The position numbers were made by a program, and so were the translations under genes. Below are positions 35,474 to 46,662 of a stretch of 64,000 bases of DNA, in pieces (the first letter of the stretch is position 1; each line of letters opens with the position of its first letter). Under the pieces are notes generated by a model. That model did not search any database, was not told where the DNA came from, and saw nothing but the letters and a program-made list of their open reading frames with translations. Origin of the DNA: Harmothoe impar (lineage: Eukaryota > Annelida > Polychaeta > Phyllodocida > Polynoidae); contig OX381714.1 of the NCBI GenBank assembly GCA_947462335.1, forward strand, positions 59,379,800-59,443,799. Direction: 5' to 3'.

Positions 35474-36360
35474 GCCAATATGGACAAAGAGACACGGGGT
35501 GCTGTACACAGGTTGTGGACGGGCTGGTGGGTCACTGCCAGACTATCTCCCTGGTCCGATATGCAGCCGGCGTGGCCGAGCCTGTCTTATATGATGCTGA
35601 GTCTAACTATGTATTAGATACCCTACGAGTAACTGAGAGTATGTCAAAATAATCACGGCAAACTGACTGGCGCCTTCATAGGATCATAGGGTGGTTATTA
35701 TTACATAACTCAGTAACCTTTGGTTATGTGTTAGATAGAGTACACTTGGACACGGTTATTCCATATACCCACTGCCCCACAGGGTCAAGACGAGGTGATT
35801 TAAATAATAAGACCCAGACGGGTAAAATAGCCAAAGTCAACAATGACCTGTTTTTTTTTGTTTTTTTTTAGCCAATATGGACAAAGAGACATGGGGTGCT
35901 GTACACAGGTTGTGGACAGGCTGGTGGGTCACTGCCAGACTATCTCCCTGGTCCGATATGCAGCCTGCGTGGCCGAGACTGTCTTATATGAGGCTGAGTC
36001 TAATTATGTATTAGATGTGCTACGAGTAACTGAGAGTGTGTCAAAATAATCACGGCAAACTGACTGGCGACCTCATAGGTCAGTTATTATTACATAACTA
36101 TTATTACATAACTCAGTAACCTTCGGTTATGTGTTAGATAGCGTGCACTTGGACACGTTTATTCCATGTACCCGCTGCCCCACAGGGTCAACACGAGGTG
36201 TTTAAATAATAAGACCCAGACGGGTAAAATAGCCAAGTCAACAATGTCCTGTTTTTTTTAGCCAATATGGACAAAGAGAAACGGGGTGCTGTACACAGCT
36301 TGTGAACGGGGTGGCGGGTCGCTGCCAGACTATCCCCTGGTCCGATATGCAGTAAATTTT
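35061..36360 (+). repeat. Array of ~400-bp exon-like units, inner copy 1
   Basis: Three full units and a partial fourth. Units 2-4 each begin after a long poly-T run ending TTTAG (exon-like starts 35475, 35872, 36262), a strong 3' splice site. Two frames are open: one ending ..RVTESMSK and stop (kept in units 1-3) and one starting ATGGACAAA, 45 codons, in units 2 and 3 (35480-35617 and 35877-36014). Unit 4 has an early stop and a 1-base deletion. Spacers between units 1/2 and 2/3 differ at about one of 200 bases, while the open segments differ at 10-13 of about 160. Confidence 0.6.
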
Positions 36361-36597
36361 CTGCACCGTGTGACAACGACCGATCAGCTACCAACCTATT
36401 TTTGGTTATTTTTCTATTCAGTTTTTGATCAGCGCACTTTATTATCGTGGTTTTTTTTTTAAATTTTTTAATCATAAATAATATGTAGACTTGGAAAAAA
36501 AAAAGAGAGCTGACATGTCGCTGTTTTGTCACTAAACCTAAAGACCCACCCACCCCGTAGGAAGGGTGGACGTTTGTGAACGTTCCCTTAGGTCTCT

Positions 36598-37058
36598 ATT
36601 CTTTATTTATTGTGTGGCCCCTAAAGAGGGGCCAACCAACTGACACTGTCAGTTGGTTAGTAGATGCTACTCAACATGGGCGTAATTAATTACACCTAGT
36701 GTTGAGAAACAACATGACTGAGCTCAAAAGGCCCCCGTTGGGTGGGGGCCCTTGTGGCACAACGAGTTGGTTCGTTTTTCAGATTACCGACTCGGCGAGA
36801 GTTTCTGCCTATGTATCTTTTATAAAGCCTTAGATATGGTGTGGTATTTTTCATCTCGCTATAGTTTAGTTGGTATTCAAAGAAACTGCCTCATTTCTAT
36901 CAGAAATACACAATATTGAATTGTTTTTATATTTTAATATATTCAGAAGCACACTTTGTTGCCTATATAGCTCATTATGCGTTGAAATGTTCGCGAGCAT
37001 CGTAGGAATGTACAAATCCCCTATTGTGGCGCCATCTGACGAAAGAGCAAGGAACTAT
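36598..37058 (-). ncRNA. Minus-strand structured RNA unit, inner copy 1
   Basis: Read on the minus strand: a conserved upstream block, a TATA box (CTTTATAAAAG at 36817-36827), about 200 bases rich in hairpins, a terminal stem-loop GGCCCCTCTTTAGGGGCC (36616-36633) followed by ACACA, then AATAAATAAAG. Hairpins include GGCCCCC/GGGGGCC and an 11-bp stem AACCAACTGAC/GTCAGTTGGTT. No conserved ORF. The terminal stem-loop recalls histone mRNA 3' ends but has a 7-bp stem and a CUUU loop. Confidence 0.5.
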
Positions 37059-37649
37059 ACGTGACCTGAACCCCGCCCTCAGCGCGTTCGTTATTCGCAT
37101 CTTTGACAGCGACTAAGAGACGCTCAAACTGTCTCTTATTTAGTTTGAACTTATCACAAATTTGTCTTTGACAGGTCGTAGATCGACTTCTGACTTTTTA
37201 GTTAGAATAAAAAACAAGTGACGCCGCCACAGACCCGCGCATTAACGCGCTCCGCCGTCTTCAGAGGGCCGAGTCTATAGTACAGTAGATTCTACTGTGT
37301 ACTTACACTAACAGTGCTACATATACATACCTGAGTCATAAGTGGGTTTTTTTTTGTTGTTTTTTAGGGGAAAAAAAGTGATCTACTCACCCAAACCGCT
37401 ATTAGTAGGTAACCTGTATGACCCATGCCTCAAACATCTGCCTCGTGACTGATAGTGTACCGGTGGTGAAGTGCTGTTGCAAGAACAATTGAGGCTCTTT
37501 ATATAGCTGAGAGAGCGAATGGACTAATCTTGTTTTCACCTTGAGCCCCACCCTATTCCAGAGAGGGTATCAAAAATCGCATGTACACGTATATGGGCTT
37601 ATAGCTGGTGAATAGATAAGGCGGGGCACCTGTGTATACTAAGACTCCA

Positions 37650-38095
37650 GGGGGCGTTTTAACGACAGGTGTGACGCGCCAGCCCGTGGAGGGAGCTTTT
37701 TTGTTTTTCACCTAGAGAGCGTATACAAAGCCTACAGGGGGTGATTAACGCCAGGTGTGACGCGCCAGCCAGTGGCCGGATCACCTCATCTTCTAAGCTT
37801 TTGTTTTCACCTAGAGAGGGGATCGAGAGTGTATACAAAAAACTACAGGGATGTTTAACGCGGCCAGCTGCCTACATGCTATAGTCTAAGCCTGTTTTCA
37901 GCTAGAGAGGGATCTACATCACCTAAGCCCTTTCCACCCTTAAATCGATCTGATAATTACCATAAAGAAGAGTAATGCGCGTTACATGTATATGGGCTTA
38001 TAGCTGAGTAAGAGCTTAAGATGCTAGTCAACTGTGTATGCAAAAAAACAAACTACAGGGGGTGTCTAAAGTCGATTGTCATGCGCCAGCGGGCG
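37650..38095 (+). repeat. Iteron-like repeats upstream of the alanine-rich ORF, inner copy 1
   Basis: About four spaced copies of CTACAGGGGGTGATTAACG then CCAGGTGTGACGCGCCAGCC, each preceded by TTTTCACCTAGAGAGG. Equivalent blocks occur at 50390-50850 and 43360-43413. Confidence 0.65.
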
Positions 38096-38401
38096 GACAG
38101 AAGTCTGCCACTCTAGCTGTGACTACAAGCGCGTGCGTGTGGTAGACAGCTTAAATCAAACACGAGTTAAGCTCCTTATAGCTTCCTACTGTCTGCGGAT
38201 TCGAGTCTTTTGTTTTTTTCATGTATTTCCTCGGAGGGTCGAACAGGATTAAAGATGTAACGAACCCGCGCCTACACAGGTAGACAGCCGGTCGCCTTCC
38301 TAGTGAGAGTTTTCCTCCTGAGTTAAGAAGCTTATCTCGGAGCCTAGTACATAAGCGAGAGTGAAACATGAGTCCCACACACTTCTTCAACCACCTTCAG
38401 C

Positions 38402-39691
38402 ATGGCGTCATCAGGAATCACTCTACGTTCTACCGAATGTGAGCAATCCCAACACTACTACAGAGCCGCGACAACACCACATGAGGAGACGTCCATGTTT
38501 ACTGATGAGTCAACAAGTAGCAAGGTGGAGGTTGGTTTTTATCAAGATTCGTACGGGTGGCTGGAAAGTGTGAGGGCTACTTCTGCAGCTAATGCTGCTG
38601 CTCGTGCAAAACGTGAAGCTCGTAAGGTGGAAGTTGGTTTTTATCAAGATTCGTACGGGTGGCTGGAAAGTGTGAGGGCTACTTCTGCAGCTAATGCTGC
38701 TGCTCGTGCAAAACGTGAAGCTCGTATCGCTGTTCGTGCTACACATGTAGCATACGAAGTTGCCAATGCTGCTAACAACGTTGCTGTTACTCTCGCCGCT
38801 GCTGCTCGTGCTGCTAATCTTTTTGCTACTGTTTCCGCTCTTGCTACCGATGCTGCTGCTACTGATGCTGCAACGTCTGCTAAAAGTGTCGCTGTTGCGG
38901 CTGCTGCTAGGGCTAATGCTATTAATGCTTGTACAGCTGCTAAAAAAATAGCCTGTTTTGCTTATGCTAGTCGCAGTGTCGCTGTTACGGCTATGACTGA
39001 TGCCCATGATGCTAAGTTACGGGCTTATGCTTTTGCTGAAGATGCTGTTGATGCTCAAGATGTTGCTGCTGCTGCTGCTACTGCTGCTGATGAGGCTGCT
39101 GCTGCCGCTGCTGCTGCTGCTGAAGATGCTGCTGCTGCTGCGGCTGATGCTCTAGACACCTATGACGCTGCTGCTCTAGACACCTATGACGCTGCTGCTG
39201 CTGAAGATACTGCTGCCGCTGCTGCTACTGCTGCTGCTGAAGATGCTGCTGCCGCTGCTCTAGACACCTATGACGCGGTTGCTGCTGCTTTTGCTGAAGC
39301 TACTGTTGATGCTGCTGCTGCTACTGCTGCTGCCACTGCTCTAGACACCTATGACGCTCCTGCTACTCCTGCTCTAGACACCTATGATGCTGCTGCTGCT
39401 GCTGCCACTGCTCTAGACACCTATGACGCTCCTGCTACTCCTGCTCTAGACACCTATGATGCTGCTGCTGCTGCTGCTGCCACTGCTCTAGACACCTATG
39501 ACACTCCTGCTACTCCTGCTCTAGACACCTATGATGCTGCTGCTGCTGCTGCTGCTGCTGAAGATGCTGCTGCTGCTGCTGCACTAGTCATCTATGACGT
39601 GGCTACTGCTCTAGACACTTATGACGCGGCTGCTGCTGCTGCTGCTGCTGAAGATGCTGCTGCTGCTGCTGCTCTAGACACCTATGACTGA
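38402..39691 (+). CDS. Alanine-rich LDTYD-repeat protein, inner copy 1
   Basis: 429 codons. The ATG at 38402 (CAGCATGG context) begins a polar N-terminus, then an exact tandem duplication of a 34-residue block (KVEVGFYQDSYGWLESVRAT..). A helical Ala/Val/Arg region follows, then from about residue 220 an almost pure alanine sequence (GCT codons) broken by AED and eleven LDTYD motifs, ending LDTYD and stop. No signal peptide. GTACATAAGCGAGAGTGAAA lies about 60 bases upstream, and a similar string precedes the decayed copy in the outer element (near 53787). The repeat design recalls low-complexity structural or ice-binding proteins, but no homology is recognised. Confidence 0.6.
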   Translation: MASSGITLRSTECEQSQHYYRAATTPHEETSMFTDESTSSKVEVGFYQDSYGWLESVRATSAANAAARAKREARKVEVGFYQDSYGWLESVRATSAANAAARAKREARIAVRATHVAYEVANAANNVAVTLAAAARAANLFATVSALATDAAATDAATSAKSVAVAAAARANAINACTAAKKIACFAYASRSVAVTAMTDAHDAKLRAYAFAEDAVDAQDVAAAAATAADEAAAAAAAAAEDAAAAAADALDTYDAAALDTYDAAAAEDTAAAAATAAAEDAAAAALDTYDAVAAAFAEATVDAAAATAAATALDTYDAPATPALDTYDAAAAAATALDTYDAPATPALDTYDAAAAAAATALDTYDTPATPALDTYDAAAAAAAAEDAAAAAALVIYDVATALDTYDAAAAAAAAEDAAAAAALDTYD

Positions 39692-39739
39692 AAACATAGT
39701 AGGCGTTATTTACAAACACTGCTGTTACCTATGCCTAAA

Positions 39740-40237
39740 CTTAGTAGGTCTTATTTACAAACAAGAGAGCCACGTGGTGTTGTTTACAAACAAAGAGAGC
39801 CACGTGGTGTTGTTTACAAACAAAGATAGTCACGTGATGTTGTTGTGGTCTATCATGTCAATGAAGGGGTCACGTGATCAAGGGGGCGCGGTCTATTATG
39901 CAAATGAGGGGGTCGCGTGACTAAATGGCGACCTCTGATTGGCTGGTGATCAAGAGGGCGTGGCTTATTATGCAAATGAAAGGGTCACGTGATCAAGGGG
40001 GCGTGGCCTATTATGCAAATGAGGGGGTCACGTGACCAAATGGAAGCCTCTGATTGGCTAGTGATCAAGGGGGCGTGGCCTATTACGTAATTATGCAAAT
40101 GAGGGGGCGTGGCCTATTACGTAATTATGCAAATGAGGGGGTCACGTGACCAAATGGAGGCCTCTGATTGGCTGCATGTCGATTGAGTAATAAACAGTAG
40201 TTAACTATAGTCCCGTTCCGATACATACTATACTACT
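39740..40237 (-). promoter_or_regulatory. Right TIR of inner copy 1 with FOX/E-box triplet
   Basis: Inverse of the left array. Its inner border has three ~30-bp repeats of TTTACAAACAAAGAGAGCC then ACGTGGTG, combining a forkhead-like TGTTTAC and a CACGTG site. AATAAA at 40189-40194 could serve as poly(A) signal for the alanine-rich ORF. Confidence 0.7.
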
Positions 40238-40243
40238 TTTCTT

Positions 40244-41079
40244 ATTCTTGTCGCATGTCGATTTTTAAGAATGCTAGTGTCACATGTCACTTAAATGGTC
40301 TAATGACACAGATAGCACTAAACCTATAGACCTACCCCCCGTCCCCTTAGTCTTTCTATACTGAATCCGGGACTTGCCGGCGAGGTCGACAAAGGACTTA
40401 CCTAAGGCCAAACAAAAAAAAAGTTGTGTTCAGGTAACCCGACCGACCCTATCATTTTGCCCCGACCCTAATCTTTTTTTTTAGATTTTTTTTAGATTTT
40501 TTTTAGACTTTTCCTGATCTAGGTTATCACCAAAGGGGAAAGGAGTACCTAATGACCTTCAACTAGCCTATTTGTCATCATTTGAAAGATAAGAAGGGAG
40601 GAAATCCTTTCTATGACAAAAACAGTGCTGATAATGGCTTAATTAGACAGATATTGGTCCTACATTATCAAATAACAACTCTATACAATTGTGATTCTCC
40701 CATACAACTCATCTCAAAACCCTAAAAAAAAATCCTAAAAAAAAAATCGACCGACCTACCCTATTTTTTTTTGGACCATGTTACCTGAACACGGATTATT
40801 TTTTTGTTTGGCCCAATGAGCTCACAGCTAGACTAGATACCTCATGTTTTGGATTGGAGAAATCAGCAGAGCAATAAAAAGCGCGGTGAGGCTAGTGTGG
40901 CCCCTGTGAGTTGTAAAATTGGTGCTAAATGTGGTAACCAGGCGGATGCTGAGTTCATTGATATTGTCCGTTAATGATACTTAAGGTGGGTGTTGTCTAA
41001 AGTTTTAATTGATATTACCAATGTGGCCAATAATGACTTCACAGTTGGGGCCCTCGCCCGCAGGTCCCAGATTCAGGGT
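40244..41079. other. Outer element, between inner copies (left part)
   Basis: Contains a CATGTC-type repeat (40250-40310) and the MITE at 40406-40813. No gene seen. Confidence 0.4.
40406..40813. mobile_element. MITE with GGCCAAAC termini
   Basis: The ends GGCCAAACAAAAAAAAAG..TTCAGGTAAC and GTTACCTGAACA..GTTTGGCC are inverted. The interior contains ACCGACCCTA-type inverted motifs. A second member is at 53022-53285. Confidence 0.7.
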
Positions 41080-41580
41080 ATTCTTTGTTTATTGTGTGGC
41101 CCCTAAAGAGGGGCCGACTAACTCTTTAGAGTTAGTTAGATGCTGCCACTGTGCTATGCAACAGCAGCTATTAATTACGCTTCATGTTGGGCGGCATGGA
41201 TCACTTGATGGGTGATACCTCAAAGCTCAAACACGGCAGAGCCGTGTGTGGCATGCGAGGACCAGTGGGTCAGGGGTGATCCGTTGCAAACAGAATGCTG
41301 ATCCGTGTGAGGTTCTGACTTTCTATAGTTTTTTATAAAGCCTTAGATATGGTGTGGTATTTTTCATCTCGCTATAGTTTAGTTGGTATTTAAGGAAACC
41401 GCCTCATTTCTATCAGAAATACACAATATTGAATTGTTTTTTATATTTTAATATATTAGAAGCGCGCTTTGTTGCCTATGTAGCTCATTATGCGTTGAAA
41501 TGTTCGCGAGCATCGTAGGAATGTACAAAACCCCTATTGTGGCACCATCTGACGAAAGAGCGGAGAACTATACTAGCGCG
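41080..41580 (-). ncRNA. Minus-strand structured RNA unit, outer copy B
   Basis: The same module with the same terminal stem-loop, TATA box and upstream block, but different internal hairpins: CACGGC/GCCGTG, GCTGC/GCAGC and ACTAACTC/GAGTTAGT replace those of inner copy 1 in the same order. AATAAACAAAG follows. Confidence 0.5.
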
Positions 41581-42229
41581 TTTCGTTATTCACATCTTTT
41601 GACAGGGACTTGGTTGGTGGCTTTACGCCCTAATTAACAGCTGAAGTCATTTCAAGGGGGGTGATAGTGATCGAATCTATGGATACCTGAAGGTGGAAAG
41701 CACACACCCTACACTTTTACCGAGGCAATGGTGGTGCTGCTCAAAGGGTGTGGCGAGCTAGACTTGAGGATGTAATAACTAAGCAGCAGAAGGACCAAAA
41801 AGACAATCTCGTAGTAGTAGGTCTACTTAGATCTTGAGTAGCCGCCCTTGTGGTTATAATTACCTAGACTAGTTGGCTCTGCCAGCCTGGTCAAGTGAAA
41901 ATTGGTAAGGAGACTATGAACTAAGCTAACATCTCATAAGTATTAGTTACCACCCCCTCACACCCGTTTAACAACGGATTCAGGGTCTAATTATGGAGAC
42001 CCTAGAGTAAGATTAACAATATATCCCAATGTCTGTAGTAGACATTTACGACATGCAACCTGCCCCCTAGAAGGGATAGATCTGACCACAAGTCCGCAAT
42101 ATGGGACTCCCCCTCTGAGAGTATCAAGGTTTGCGTATAGTCTCTTGCAGGTTAATCTGTTATCTACCCCTTTGTCGACTTCGCCAAAATCCTGGGAGAT
42201 TCACTTTAAACCTAAGGTCTACCCTTTTT
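41581..42229. other. Outer element, between structured RNA units
   Basis: No ORF or repeat recognised. The words GACAATCTCGTAGTAGTAGG and TTGAGTAGCC.CCCTTGTGG recur after unit C near 42727, indicating that the whole module was duplicated in tandem within the outer element. Confidence 0.45.
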
Positions 42230-42685
42230 ATTCTTTGTTTATTGTGTGGCCCCTAAAGAGGGGCCGCGGTGTTGATTAATTACACCACATGTTAAGCAAC
42301 ATGAGATCAAACCTTCCTCAAAAGCGACAAGGCTCAGAGTCCTGTTGGACGGGAACCCTGTGTGGCATTTCAAGACGAATGGTTGAGTGATCTGTTGCAG
42401 ATGCCGTTCCGTGAGAAGTTCTGACTTTATATAGCTTTTATATCGCTTTAGATATGGTGTAGTATTTTCAATCTCACTATAGTTTAGTTGATATTTCAAA
42501 GAATCTGCCTCATTCTATCAGAAATACACAGCGTTGACATGTTTCTTATATTCAATATATTAGAAGTGTGCTTTGTTGCTTATTATAGGTCATTATGCGT
42601 TTAAAATGTTCGCGAGTATCGTGGAAATGTACAAAAACCCTATTGTGGCGTCATCTGACGAAAAGAGCGGAGAACTACACTAGAG
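42230..42685 (-). ncRNA. Minus-strand structured RNA unit, outer copy C
   Basis: Third version of the module. Hairpins are GTCC/GGAC, CATGTT/AACATG and GGTGT/ACACC, then the invariant GGCCCCTCTTTAGGGGCC. An 86-codon minus-strand ORF here is not kept in the other copies. Confidence 0.5.
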
Positions 42686-43413
42686 CATGTAATGGCCAGA
42701 CCAGCAGGCGGCAGCAGAGTGGTCAAAAGACAATCTCGTAGTAGTAGGTCTACTTGCATGTTGAGTAGCCACCCTTGTGGTTGTAATTACCTAGCCTAGT
42801 TGACCCTGCTGGCCTGGTCAAGTGAAATTAGTAAGGAGGCCCCCCCATTAACGCGCTCCACAGTCTTTAGACAGTTAAGACTATAGTCAAGACTGGAGAA
42901 TTTAGCGAGACGTCCCTCTGGGAGGTCATAATCCTCAATGTTAGGTGTTAGCTCATTAACATCAGATACCATATTAACAAACCATTTAAAATGTTCATTT
43001 TAATAGCAACTCACCCTATTCTGACAAAATCCTATTAGCAGGTAACCTCTGTGTAAACCATACTGCAAACATCTGCTACTTCCAGCGTCTGCCTCGTGAC
43101 TGATAGTGTACAACAAGACGAAGTGGGCAGAGATTAGAAAAAATGAGGCTCTTTATATAGCCGAGAGAGCAGCTAATCTGGATGTTCAAAGCTTGTTTTC
43201 ACCTAGAGCTCCAACCCTCTTCCAGAGAGAGTCAAATCGCTTTTCACCTGAACCCTTCCACCCCTAATCCATCAGCATGAAAAGAGAATTAACGAGTGTA
43301 ACGTGCGCTACATGTATATGGGATTATAGCTGGTGAAGAGATAAAGCCGAGTCACCTGTGTATACAAAGACTACAGGGGGTGATTAACGACAGGTGTGAC
43401 GCGCCAGCCCGTG
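42686..43413. other. Outer element, region before inner copy 2
   Basis: Parallels 37060-37690 of the inner element (GTGACTGATAGTGTAC, GAGGCTCTTTATATAGC, TTTTCACCTAGAG, ACAGGTGTGACGCGCCAGCC) and is cut off by the inner copy 2 insertion. Confidence 0.55.
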
Positions 43414-45333
43414 AACGGAAGTAGTATAGTATGTATCGGAACGGGACTATAGTTAAGTACTGTTTATTACTCAATCGACATGCAGCCAATCAGAGGCCTC
43501 CATTTGGTCACGTGACCCCCTCATTTGCATAATTACGTAATAGGCCACGCCCCCTCATTTGCATAATTACGTAATAGGCCACGCCCCCTTGATCACCAGC
43601 CAATCAGGGCCGCCATTTGGTCACGTGACCCCCACGTGACCCCCTCATTTGCATAATAGACCACGCCCCCTTGATCACGTGACCCCCTCATTTGCATAGT
43701 AGACTACGCCCCTTTGATCACCAGCCAATCAGTGGCTTCCATTTGGTCAGGTGACTCCCTCATTTGCATAATCATGGATCACGTGACCCCCTCATTTGCA
43801 TAATAGGACCACACCCTCTTGGTCACGTGACCGGAAGCGCTCTTTATTTAGAAAATAGGCCACACCCCCTTGGTCACGTGACCTGACCCCCTCCCTCATT
43901 TGCATAATATAGACAATAGACAGACTACGCTTCCCTTTTGGTCACATGACTTGGACTAGCTAATGGGAGGCTTCTATAAGGGGCGAGGGGAGGGGAGGGG
44001 GGGAGGGGGGCACTTTAAGATGCATGGGGAGGGGAGGGGGGGAGGGGGGCACTATTTATGGGGTGGGCGGGCACTTGGGGGGGAGGGGGGGCCTTTGGGG
44101 TCTGCTCGGGAGAAAAAAAATAAATTATCTGATCTCTAGGGAATCGCTTCCTCTCTACCCCCCTTTAGGGGGGTAGGGAGGAGGCGAGTCGGAGGTGACT
44201 GTAGAGGAGTTTTTCGGTGACTTGATGCCTTTCAAACGACTGTGCTGATAGTTGATGAATTTGACTTTTTGACTTGAATATTTCATGCGACTTTGTGACT
44301 TGTAAGCGAAAGCGAAAGCGACTTTGCGACCCGTAACCCTTTAAATAAAGAGGTGACTTTGTAACCTCAGGGGGGAGATCCTTCTACACCCCCACGGAGT
44401 AGAAAGGATCTCGGTTGATTGACTGTACTTTGACTTGTTGTTGTAAACAAAAAAAAAATAAATAAATAAAAATAAAAATAAAATCAATGAATAGAACGAC
44501 CCCCTCATTGCTAACAAAGGAACGACTTTTGAATTACACAAATGACCCTCTTTTTGTAGGGGTTAGCGGTAACTCGACTTGAATTAGAGTATTAGGGAGA
44601 GCAAAACGCGACTACACACCGTCTTAGACTGTCGTCTTACGGCCCGGATAACAATAACCCTAGTTACCTCGGTTACTGTTGCTCAAGAGACGGCGATGGA
44701 TCTGGTCACGTGGATACTGAAAGAAGGTCTACCTATAACCACCACGCTAGTTTGAACGCGGCGGGTATGAGTCATCATGGGGCCCTTGACGGGTGGGTCC
44801 TCCCCATGCAGCCGTATGTCGAATTTAAGAAATGCCCATGTCACACGTCACTAAGGGAGAAAACGTTTTTTGAAAATATTTAGAACCCGAATTTGAGCAT
44901 TCTGGTACATTTTTAAGGACCCAGACACTGCAAAGCCGAGTACCATCCAAGAGAAAAAAAAATTTGGCGAAATGTTTAGGCTTGAAATGGCACTTTTCTG
45001 ATGCACTCTTTGAACATTTTTTTTTTTCCTCATGTCACTATGGTCCATGGCACATGTGGGACTCAAGAAATGCCACATGTCCCATGTCACTTAGATGTCC
45101 GTGCCCGTGTCGTCGTATCGAATTTTAAGAAAATGCCCATGTCACCATATCGAATTTAGGGGTCTAGTGACATCAGCATGTCCGGCTATCCTCCACAAAT
45201 TTAGCTCTAAAATGTTTACTTTTTTTTTTTGGGCTGATTTTTCATCATTTAAAAAAAAAACAATAGGTTGTTTGAAATGTTTGCTGTTGTAAATAGAAAC
45301 AAAAACAAAACAAAAGCGCATGGTAAGATTATG

Positions 45334-45403
45334 TCACATTGCAAGTGGCGGGTCCGCTCGAGGCTTATTCAGCCTCTTCGTGGATCCGCGACTGCCAATG
45401 TGA
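45334..45403 (+). ncRNA. Pre-miRNA-like hairpin, inner copy 2
   Basis: Same stem-loop as at 32585-32654, with no differences noticed. Confidence 0.45.
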
Positions 45404-46662
45404 TCATATACTAATCACCGGTGTTTACGGTATTATATACTAAGGTATGAGACGGGTCTTACAGAAAAGGTGTCTAAAGAGCCCTGTGACCTGATTGAAA
45501 TGACGTCAGCGCCGTCTGCTCGTCAGTGCCCGGCTGTAGCCCGTAGGACATGTTATTCTGCTTTTCTGGATGTTTTGAAATATTTTGATTTAACTGTTAA
45601 TACCTGATAACAAGCCTCTGAAGCAGATTTTTGGTCGAGCACCTGTTCTCTACTCTTCCATCGATTAGCTGCTTCAGCAAAAAAAAAAATCGCGCGCGCG
45701 GTCTAGTCTATATGACGGAGTCGCTAAAGCTCTGTTTAGAGAGTGGAACTTGACCTTGAGTATAGACTCAGTACTAACTGAACGCCCCGCGGGGTCACCC
45801 CTCACGTGGGAATATGTACAAGCTCTGGTTCTTCACTTTACGGCTTGACTAAAACTGAGACGCGTCCATGATAAACTCTAGCCTTTTTTTTCCTTTACTA
45901 GGATCGAGAGAGAGATTTTAAATGGGGCGTTTATCTAAATAGCGTGGAACTAAAATCAGGCTGCGGCAGATAGTATCTCTGCGCACCTCAAGACTCAACG
46001 TAACTTTCACTCTCCAGCAGAAGTTTAGTTGTGACTAATGATGGGCGGCGACCGTCGTGCACCGGCGGACATTGGAGAGTGTTGGAGAGCTGAACCTTAC
46101 AGACATATAAATCAATCGCTTTGGTGGAAATATCTCGCCATAGATTGGAACCAAATACTTATCTAATGGAATCGTTATCAGTTTTCAGTTTTCTTGCCGT
46201 ACAAAATTTATTTCCAACTCTTCACGTGGTGATAGCTGAAGGTCGCTCGTCGTAGGTACGTGTGACCGGAACACCCTTTTTGTTTTTGGCGCGGGTTGAC
46301 ATCAGATTTGTACCGTACTGTCGCGATTAAGAGCTCTGAGGGAGGGCTTTTCAATTCGGTGAAGTTCTTACTCAGGAGCTATATACAAGCCAGGCGCTGG
46401 CGCTTATTCAAAGTCGCGATTTTAGTGCTTGAGAAAAAACATTTGGAGGCTCTTATACTCCGGCGCTTATAAAAGACCGGCACGCTTTTCAACACTAGTT
46501 GCTTTATCGCGACCGTACGGTATGACTTCGGTGTCAAAAGATCCCAAACTCCAAATAAGGAAGTGAAACGACGTCGTCTGTCTACCTCGTGCGCGTCATA
46601 GCGTCGTCGAAAATAGTGTGACGTCAGCATCTCTCAGGCGGCTAGGAAGTCAGTTCGACAAA

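Larger units (their letters stand above)
30674..40237. mobile_element. Inner 9.6-kb TIR element, copy 1
   Basis: 9564 bp with TTTCTT duplicated on both sides (30668-30673, 40238-40243). The terminal 188 bp of the two ends match with two mismatches; weaker inverted similarity runs to about 400 bp. The interior contains, left to right: a G-rich tract and hairpins, a CATGTC array, a pre-miRNA-like hairpin, a 117-aa ORF, a (GT)n run, an array of exon-like units, the minus-strand structured unit, iteron-like repeats and a 429-codon alanine-rich ORF. Its sequence differs from copy 2 by only scattered substitutions and microsatellite length changes. Confidence 0.92.

Noticed and set aside
36616..36633. 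Histone mRNA 3' stem-loop
   Set aside because: Similar shape and ACACA flank, but a 7-bp stem and CUUU loop depart from the 6-bp/UUUC-type consensus and no histone ORF is nearby.
38510..39007. 165-codon minus-strand Ser-rich ORF (also 51261-51758)
   Set aside because: Antisense shadow of the alanine-rich frame: GCT repeats read backwards give AGC serine codons.
30674..40237. Autonomous Polinton, adintovirus or other virus genome
   Set aside because: No polymerase B, integrase, ATPase, protease or capsid motifs are visible on either strand; only the ends fit.
42239..42499. 86-codon minus-strand ORF in structured unit C
   Set aside because: Not conserved in the three other copies of the module, which keep hairpins instead.
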